Shown here: positions 56,332 through 64,000 of the stretch, one piece after another
How the letters are laid out: each line of letters starts with the position of its first letter
Position numbering within the stretch: position 1 is the first letter of the stretch
From: Cherax quadricarinatus
Lineage: Eukaryota > Arthropoda > Malacostraca > Decapoda > Parastacidae
Assembly: GCF_038502225.1 (NCBI RefSeq)
Contig: NC_091369.1
Location: 18,082,385-18,146,384 of the forward strand
Direction: 5' to 3'
DNA length: 64,000 bases
Position numbers and translations under genes: made by a program
Notes under the pieces: model-generated
What the model was told of the DNA's origin: nothing
Seen by the model: the letters and a program-made list of their open reading frames with translations, nothing else
Database searches by the model: none

Positions 56332-59300
56332 CCACCCTCTACCACCATCACTACCACCCTCTACCACCATCACTACCACCCTCTACCACCATCACTACCA
56401 CCCCTCTACCACTATCACTACCATCCTCTACCACTCTCTACCACCATCACTACCACCCTCTACCACCATCACTACCACCCTCTACCACCATCACTACCAC
56501 CCTCTACCACCATCACTACCACCCTCTACCACCATCACTACCACCCTCTACCACCATCACTACCACCCTCTACCACCATCACTACCACCCTCTACCACCA
56601 TCACTACCACCCTCTACCACCATCACTACCACCCTCTACCACTATCACTACCACCCTCTACCACCATCACTACCACCCTCTACCACCATCACTACCACCC
56701 TCTACCACCATCACTACCACCCTCTACCACCATCACTACCACCCTCTACCACCATCACTACCACCCTCTACCACCATCACTACCACCCTCTACCACCATC
56801 ACTACCACCCCTCTACCACTATCACTACCACCCTCTACCACTATCACTACCACCCTCTACCACCATCACTACCACCCTCTACCACCATCACTACCACCCT
56901 CTACCACCATCACTACCACCCTCTACCACCATCACAACCAGTACCACCCTCTACCACCATCACTACCACCCTCTACCACCATCACTACCACCCCTCTACC
57001 ACCATCACTACCACCCTCTACCACTATCACTACCACCCTCTACCACCATCACAACCAGTACCACCCTCTACCATCCCTACCCTCTACCATCACTACCACC
57101 CTCTACCACCATCACTACCACCCTCTACCACCATCACTACCACCCTCTACCACCATCACTACCACCCTCTACCACCATCACTACCACCCTCTACCACCAT
57201 CACTACCACCCTCTACCATCACTACCACACTCTACCATCACTACCACACTCTACCATCACTACCGCTCTCTACCACCATCACAGCTCTCTACCACCCTCT
57301 ACCACCATCACTACCACTAACCCTCTACCACCATCACTACCACCCTCTACCACCATCACTACCACCCTCTACCACCATCCCTACCACCCTCTACCACCAT
57401 CACTACCACCCTCTACCACCATCACTACCACCCTCTACCACCATCACTACCACCCTCTACCACCATCACTACTCTACCCATCTACCACATCACTACCACC
57501 ATTACTACCACCCTCTACCACCATCACTACCACCCTCTACCACCATCACTACCATCCTCTAAAACTATCACTACCACCCTCTACCACCATCACTACCACA
57601 CTCTACCATCACTACCGCTCTCTACCACAATCACTACCACTCTCTACCACCATCACTACCACCCTCTACCACTATCACTACCACCCTCTACCACCATCAC
57701 TACCACCCTCTACCACCATCACTACCACCCTCTACCACCATCACTACCACCCTCTACCACCATCACTACCACCCTCTACCACCATCACTACCACCCTCTA
57801 CCACCATCACTACCACCCTCTACCACCATCACTACCACCCTCTACCACCATCACTACCACCCTCTACCACCATCACTACCACCCTCTACCACCATCACTA
57901 CCACCCTCTACCACCATCACTACCTCCCCACCCTCTACCACCATCACTACCACCCTCTACCACCATCACTACCACCATCTACCACCATCACTACCACCCT
58001 CTACCACCATCACTACCACCCTCTACCACCATCACTACCACCCTCTACCACCATCACTACCACCCTCTACCACCATCACTACCACCCCTCTACCACCATC
58101 ACTACCACCCTCTACCACTATCACTACCACCCTCTACCACTATCATTACCACCCTCTACCACCATCACTACCACCCTCTACCACCATCACTACCACCCTC
58201 TACCACCATCACTACCACCCTCTACCACCATCACTACCACCCTCTACCACTATCACTACCACCCTCTACCACTATCATTACCACCCTCTACCACCATCAC
58301 TACCACCCTCTACCACCATCACTACCACCCTCTACCACCATCACTACCACCCCTCTACCACCATCACTACCACCCTCTACCACCATCACTACCACCCTCT
58401 ACCACAATCACTACCACCCTCTACCACTATCACTACCACCCTCTACCACCATCACTACCACCCTCTACCACCATCACTACCACCCTCTACCACCATCACT
58501 ACCACCCTCTACCACCATCACTACCACCCTCTACCACCATCACTACCACCCTCTACCACCATCACAACCAGTACCACCCTCTACCACCATCACTACCACC
58601 CTCTACCACCATCACTACCACCCTCTACCACCATCACTACCACCCTCTACCACCATCACTACCACCAACTACCACCATCACTACCACCCTCTACCACCAT
58701 CCCTTCCACCCCTCTACCACCATCACTACCACCCTCTACCACCATCACTACCACCCTCTACCACCATCACTACCACCCTCTACCACCATCACTACCACCA
58801 TCTACCACCATCACAACCAGTACCACCCTCTACCACCATCACAACCACCCTCTAACACCATCACTACCACACTCTACCATCACTACCACACTCTACCATC
58901 ACTACCACACTCTACCATCACTACCGCTCTCTACCACCATCACTACCGCTCTCTACCACCATCACTACCACTCTCTACCACCATCACTACCACCCTCTAC
59001 CACCATCACTACCACCCTCTACAACCATCACTACCACCCTCTACCACCACTACCACCCTCTACCACCACTACCACCCTCTACCACCATCACTACCACCCT
59101 CTACCACCATCACTACCACCCTCTACCATCACAACCAGTACCACCCTCTACCACCATCACTACCACCCTCTACCACAAACACTACCACCACACTACTACC
59201 ACACTCTACCATCACTACCGCTCTCTACCACCATCACTACCGCTCTCTACCACCATCACTACCACTCTCTACCACCATCACTACCACCCTCTACCACCAT

Positions 59301-60570
59301 CACTACCACCCTCTACAACCATCACTACCACCCTCTACCACCACTACCACCCTCTACCACCACTACCACCCTCTACCACCATCACTACCACCCTCTACCA
59401 TCACAACCAGTACCACCCTCTACCACCATCACTACCACCCTCTACCACAATCACTACCACCATCTACCACCATCACTACCACCCTCTACCACCATCACTA
59501 CCACCCTCTACCACCATCACTACCACCCTCTACCACAATCACTACCACCCTCTACCACAATCACTACCACCCTCTACCACCATCACTACCACCCTCTACC
59601 ACCATCACTACCACCCTCTACCACCATCACTACCTATCTCTACCACAATCACTACCACCCTCTACCACAATCACTACCACCCTCTACCACCATCACTACC
59701 ACCCTCTACCACCATCACTACCACCCTCTACCACCATCACTACCACCCTCTACCACAATCACTACCACCCTCTACCACCATCACTACCACCCTCTACCAC
59801 CATCACTACCACCCTCTACCACCATCACTACCACCCTCTACCACCATCACTACCTCCCTCTACCACAATCACTACCACCATCACTACCACCCTCTACCAC
59901 AATCACTACCACCCTCTACCACCATCACTACCACCCTCTACCACCATCACTACCACCCTCTACCACCATCACTACCACCCTCTACCACCATCACTACCAC
60001 TCTCTACCACCATCACTACCACCCTCTACCACCATCACTACCACCCTCTACCACCATCACTACCACCCTCTACCACCATCACTACCACCCTCTACCACCA
60101 TCACTACCACCCTCTACCACCATCACTACCACCCTCTACCACCATCACTACCACCCTCTACCACCATCACTACCACCCTCTACCACCATCACTACCACCC
60201 TCTACCACCATCACTACCACCCTCTACCACCATCACTACCACCCTCTACCACCATAACTACCACCCTCTACCACAATCACAAACAGTACCACCCTCTACC
60301 ACCATCACTACCACCCTCTACCACCATCACTACCACCCTCTACCACCATCACAACCAGTACCACCCTCTACCACCTTCACAACCAGTACCACCCTCTACC
60401 ACCATCTCAACCAGTACCACCCTCTACCACCATCACAACCAGTACCACCCTCTACCACCATCACAACCAGTACCACCCTCTACCACCATCACAACCAGTA
60501 CCACCCTCTACTGCCATCACAACCAGTACCACCCTCTACCACCATCACTACCACACTCTACCACCACCAC
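56330..60570. repeat. 22-bp satellite (Sat5), ~190 copies, inside the DNA transposon
   Basis: Units read CTCTACCACCATCACTACCA followed by CC. Variants: CACTATCACTACC, CACAATCACTACC, CATCACAACCAGTACC and CATCACTACCGCTCT. The plus strand has almost no G; the minus strand is GGTGG/GGGTGG-rich. A ~350-bp block near 58905-59070 recurs near 59205-59370, a higher-order duplication. Since 22 is not a multiple of 3, all three plus frames cycle through the same peptide with no stop, giving a spurious frame of nearly 1,500 codons (Pro/Ser/Thr/His/Tyr). Confidence 0.96.
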
Positions 60571-60664
60571 TTTTGTATTTTTCTACAAGCTTTTCCTTGA
60601 ATTCTATCATGTTTCCCACATTCTTTACCAAAGGGCTGGCTCTAGAAGCTTTCTTGGGGTCCAT
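60570..60664 (-). pseudogene. N-terminal fragment of a Tigger-like transposase
   Basis: ATG at 60664 (context CCACCATGG on the minus strand) opens MDPKKASRASPLVKNVGNMI, then EFKEKLVEKYKSG. The last part resembles the first helix of a CENP-B/pogo-type helix-turn-helix DNA-binding domain. At about 60575 the codons turn into GGTGGTGGTAGA satellite repeats and a TAG follows, so the DNA-binding domain is cut after its first helix. Family assignment is from memory of such proteins. Confidence 0.62.
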
Positions 60665-60917
60665 GGTGGCTTATTTAGCAGTTACAATCACGAGAAACAG
60701 TGGAATAATCCAAAATGTATGGGAGGCACACGTGGAAACCGACCGCAACAGCTTGTAAACAATGGCACACTAAGTCTTGGAGTGGCTGGGGACATGTTCC
60801 AGACGAACGTCGTTGGTTAAGTTTTTCGCCTTTGGGTAAGGCATTTTTTCTACAGCAAAAAGCGCTGTTAGACGAAATTGCCGTTACTTAATGCCGCCGC
60901 TAGTTGAGGGTCGACTG

Positions 60918-61154
60918 CAGTTTGGTTTGTCTCTGGCCTAAATTATGCATTTTTTGAAAACATTAGGATATTAGAATCTGATTACTTGAAATCATTCGCT
61001 GCCTGACCACGGTAGAGTGTGGTTGTGCTCTGCACCCCTCTGCTGTTTGTAGGCGAGCTCCCTTGTCAGTTACCTGGCTGCAGCGGTGTGAAGTGGTGCT
61101 GTCACGCCTCTGTTAACAACATAGGTGCACTGTGATTGTCAAGATGGCGGTTAG
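60918..61154 (+). other. Probable 5' leader of family D copy 2
   Basis: Unique-looking, moderately GC-rich sequence upstream of ORF1, including AAGATGGCGGTTAGTCAG (61141-61158), an ATG in another frame from ORF1. The element border was not found. Confidence 0.4.
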
Positions 61155-62399
61155 TCAGAGACGCCGGATACTGTAGGCATTGAGCTACTTAAAGGAACGA
61201 TAACGCCTAGTTCTGCGCAAGTCTTATTGCCAAAGATCATCCGGGAGACATATGGCATACAAGATAGTGACTTGTATGGTGTAGCATTAAACGGAGGCCA
61301 AAGAATTTTCGTCAAACTGCTATCAGCTACGGTTTACGAATCGTTAGTCACCAGGTTTCAAGACGTAAGTCTTAGCGTCACACCAGCAGTCAGTGTAAGA
61401 ATGATAGATGTTTCACGGCATTATACGTGGATCAAGTTACGCAACGTTCCCTTTGAGGTGGACGAGGCGGATATAAGGAAAGTTTTTGAGACGTATGGGA
61501 TGGTGCATTATGCTCAACATGGTACGTGGGCGGCAGGTGCCTATGCTGGTTTTCCAGAGGGTTCTTTCAACCTCAAAATGACTTTGAGGCACCCAATACC
61601 GTCCTACGTGTATCTACAAGATTTCAGGAAGCAGGTAATGGTAATGTACCCAGGACAACGACGTACATGCCGCCTATGTGGTGAGTATGATCACATAGCG
61701 GCGACCTGTGACAAGCGAAGATGTGTGCCTGAACCTGTGGTGGACGTCGCAGCCCCTGCTTCAAAGGTGGCAGGTGAGAAACAAACATCGGATGGAGGGC
61801 GTGGTGTTTTGTGGAGCGAGATAGTGGATCGGGCACACAGGACTGGCGGTGGGTTGGAGTCCCTCCCCCAGCTGCCTGATCAGGTATCGTCTCCTGTGGA
61901 TAAGGAGGAGCAGCAATTACAGGAGAAGGTTCTTGAGATTGAGGAGGAATTGGTGGAGGTGTTGAAGACTTTGTCACCGCCAGAGAGGGACGTTACATCT
62001 GAGCGTGGTGTCATCAGAGAGTCGTCGCTTCCAGAAAGTCGGAGACATGATAATTTGGGACGTGATGGTGGTTTGGAGTCGTCCGTTGAATCATTAAACC
62101 ATTCTCAGGTAGAGGTGGAGGTTCATCGAGAGGCAACATCTGACCAAAATATGTGTAACATGACGATCACGAGAAAGAGGGCGGCTACATCAGATTCTGA
62201 TGACGTCCTTACGCCTGCACAAAGGCCTGGGAAACAGACTGAGGTGAAGTGTGAAGGTAGTGGTGTAGGTGGTGGTAGCCATGATAGGAGGGACTGGAAG
62301 AAGGGGGGAGGGAAAGAGAGCACTCTGAAGGTGTCAAACTTAAATTCAAGCTCTGGAGTTGTAAAGAGTGATGAGAGGAAGCAGGGGTGGAAACTTTAA
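61155..62399 (+). CDS. LINE ORF1 (family D copy 2): RRM-like region and CCHC zinc knuckle
   Basis: An open frame from just after a TAG at 61152-61154 to a TAA at 62397-62399. No in-frame ATG precedes the conserved part. The ATG at 61144 is out of frame, so either the start is lost through a small indel or a non-ATG start is used. Numbering from 61227, KIIRETYGIQDSDLYG opens the conserved domain, YTWIKLRNVPFEVDEADI (~66-83) and YGMVHYAQ are RRM-like, TLRHPIPSYVYL (~119) follows, and CRLCGEYDHIAATC is a CX2CX4HX4C knuckle at 148-161. The C-terminal half is polar and acidic, then basic, with SDSDDVLTPAQRPGKQ shared with copy 1. Presumed element-RNA-binding protein. ORF2 starts 14 nt after the stop. 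Confidence 0.85.
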   Translation, partial: SETPDTVGIELLKGTITPSSAQVLLPKIIRETYGIQDSDLYGVALNGGQRIFVKLLSATVYESLVTRFQDVSLSVTPAVSVRMIDVSRHYTWIKLRNVPFEVDEADIRKVFETYGMVHYAQHGTWAAGAYAGFPEGSFNLKMTLRHPIPSYVYLQDFRKQVMVMYPGQRRTCRLCGEYDHIAATCDKRRCVPEPVVDVAAPASKVAGEKQTSDGGRGVLWSEIVDRAHRTGGGLESLPQLPDQVSSPVDKEEQQLQEKVLEIEEELVEVLKTLSPPERDVTSERGVIRESSLPESRRHDNLGRDGGLESSVESLNHSQVEVEVHREATSDQNMCNMTITRKRAATSDSDDVLTPAQRPGKQTEVKCEGSGVGGGSHDRRDWKKGGGKESTLKVSNLNSSSGVVKSDERKQGWKL

Positions 62400-62413
62400 T
62401 AGGCCTTAGGTGT

Positions 62414-64000
62414 ATGTCTGTAAATGTTAATGGGTTATGTAGCGGTATGAAGAGAGATTGGTTTCGTAATATCCTGAATAAATCTAGAGTGGATGTTGTG
62501 TTCCTGCAGGAGCACAATTTTAAAGAGGGTAGGGTGTTGGAGGTGGCAGGATTTCGAGTAGTTACCCTGCCATCTTCCCGTCTAAAAGGTGGTGTGGGAA
62601 TTTTAATAAGGGAGACGAGCCCGTTTGTTTTGCAGAGAAGCGAGGGAGGAGGGGGAGGGAGGGTGTTGCGTGTGGATGGGTGGTGGATGGGTAAGCATGT
62701 GTCTTTTGTGAATGTGTATGCGCCGACAGAAAATAACATAAAGGTAAAGAATGATTTTGTGTGCGAGGATCTTGTGTTTTTCTTAAATGCACTGCCAGAG
62801 GTGGCAATAGTTGGTGGGGACTGGAATAGTGTAATCAGGGTGGCTGATGTGGACCCAAAAGGGGCTGGATATGTGTCTGTGGCTCTTAGGGATTTATTAA
62901 GGGATGTTAGGTTAAGTGATGCCTTCGGGGGGGCGGTGTGGGAGACTGAATATACGTTTGTTAAGAGTGGATATGCGGCGAGACTAGATAGTGTACCTTT
63001 CTCAGGAAGTGGATGTGAAATCTTTCAGTACTGTGGAGGCTACAATGTCAGATCATAGGGCAGTGGTGGTGGAGGTTGGGTGGGGGATGCTCGCGGACAT
63101 ATACAGAAGTTATTGGAAATTAAATATAAGTGTGTTAGGTGATGAGGGGTTGGAGGGGTTTTCAGTCCTATGGAGGGAGCTTAGTGTGGAAGAACAGGGA
63201 GTGGATGACATTGTGACATGGTGGGATAGTGTTGCAAAGGAAAGGATTAGAAAGTTTTATGTGAGAGAAGGAAAACGCATTAATAATTTAAAATATGGAC
63301 TGGCTAAATATTTAGAGGATAGGTTAAGAGGTTGCTATGGGCGGGGGGTGGGTAGGAATAATTTTCCTATGGATGAAATAGCCGAAATAAAGGGGAGGTT
63401 GTGGGTGTTGCAAAATGAAAGGTTTCAAGCTGTAAGGGTGCAGGCAGGGGTGGAAGAAGTGCTTTGGGGCGACAAGCCGTCAGCGTGTGTTTTGTGGCAT
63501 CAAAAGCAAAGGCAGGCGGTGACAGCTATCCCATGTTTAGAGGTAACGGAGATGGTTGGGAATTATAGAGCAGGGCAGGAGATACGAACCACGAAGGGGA
63601 TGTGTGCGTATGCGGAGGCTTGGTACGAGAAGTACTGGAACAGTGGGGGGGTGGGTGATGTGGCGTTGGACAAGGTGTGTACGTATGTGACGTGTAATTT
63701 AGGAAATAGTGATAGAAAGGCTTTAGGTGGGACTATTACGGCAGAGGAAATAGAGAATGCGTTAAGGGGAATGAGGAAGGGGAAAGCGCCGGGTATTGAC
63801 GGTCTCCCAGTAGAATTTTATTTACAACATTGGACGTTAATAAGGGGATTTATAGTTAGGTTATTTAATCGTATGAAGGAGAAGGGTAAGTTGGGGGAGA
63901 AGCAGGTAACAGCAGTTGTAGTGTTGGTCCCGAAGGTCAAGGGGCAGCCCACCCTTCGGGAGTACCGAGCCATATCACTGATGTGTGCAGACTATAAGGT
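62414..64000 (+). pseudogene. LINE ORF2 (family D copy 2): endonuclease and RT, one frameshift, runs off the window
   Basis: From the ATG at 62414 the APE endonuclease reads SVNVNGLCSGMKRDW, VVFLQEHNFK, VGGDWNSVIRVADVDPKGAG and YAARLD. A 1-nt deletion near 62990 shifts the frame. Codons in the next frame continue YLSQEVDV, MSDHRAVVVEV (63045), then a long linker with LKYGLAKYLEDRLRG and EEVLWGDKPSACV. The RT begins RKGKAPGIDGLPVEFYLQHW (~63775), AVVVLVPKVKGQP and LREYRAISLMCADYK at the window edge. I read this frame codon by codon from 63045 to 64000 and found no stop. The active-site YxDD lies beyond the window. Much better preserved than copy 1. Confidence 0.9.

Larger units (their letters stand above)
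55953..60917 (-). mobile_element. pogo/Tigger-like DNA transposon with its core replaced by a satellite
   Basis: Terminal inverted repeats: left CAGTGGACCCTCAACCAGCG (55953), right (reverse complement, from 60917) CAGTCGACCCTCAACTAGCG. The left end follows TA, the target of Tc1/mariner-pogo elements; the right is followed by CA, possibly a mutated TA. Subterminal ATTAATCC(A/G)TGCC-like repeats and ATAAGAAATAATGGAAAT fit this group. Minus-strand coding remnants are a transposase N-terminus near the right end and a C-terminus near the left end. Everything between is a ~4.2 kb 22-bp tandem array. Non-autonomous. Confidence 0.8.

Noticed and set aside
56146..60600. Plus-strand open frame of 1,484 codons rich in Pro, Ser, Thr, His and Tyr
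   Set aside because: It is the 22-bp satellite; all three plus frames are open, and the flanks code on the opposite strand for transposase remnants.

Overview
The window looks like decapod crustacean nuclear DNA (crayfish, lobster or shrimp; species not determinable here). The basis is recalled familiarity with repeats common in decapod genomes: the TACTCACCTAGTTGTGG / GGTCGAGTC 3' end, the GTCTGTGACCAGGCCTCC 3' end, the TTCTTATG tail, and very large microsatellites and satellites. No host protein-coding gene could be supported. Essentially everything recognisable is mobile DNA or tandem repeat.

Layout. 1-6.0 kb: a 45-bp minisatellite, then three same-oriented (minus) copies of one CR1-group LINE (called family A), joined by (GT)n tracts. 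The third, 1.80-6.00 kb, has both ORFs open. 6.0-8.3 kb: a 68-nt poly(T), a ~550-bp tandem duplication carrying LINE tail stubs, and a 189-bp duplication. 8.3-11.6 kb: a 417-bp pure (TG)n, a truncated family A copy and another long (GT)n. 11.6-18.1 kb: a degenerate RNase H-bearing LINE of I-like type (family C, minus). 18.6-22.6 kb: a nearly complete CR1-group LINE with a CCCH zinc-finger ORF1 (family B, minus). 23.5-35.3 kb: three satellites in succession (35 bp, 30 bp, 20/23 bp), with a minisatellite derived from the family B 3' end, a foldback element and a CR1 tail fragment embedded. 35.5-41.8 kb: a decayed Tx1/L1-like LINE (family D, plus) with a tRNA-like palindrome in its leader. 42.6-55.15 kb: a ~9.4 kb 38-bp satellite split by two family B insertions. 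55.95-60.92 kb: a pogo/Tigger-like DNA transposon whose transposase core is replaced by a ~4.2 kb 22-bp satellite. 61-64 kb: a second, better preserved family D copy running off the window.

The elements do not form a pathway. They act as autonomous retrotransposons (ORF1 RNA-binding protein plus ORF2 endonuclease/reverse transcriptase) and as substrates for tandem amplification. The strongest themes are family A copies sitting in CA/GT microsatellites, minisatellites arising from transposon sequence, and satellites that mimic open reading frames over 1,500 codons long without being genes.
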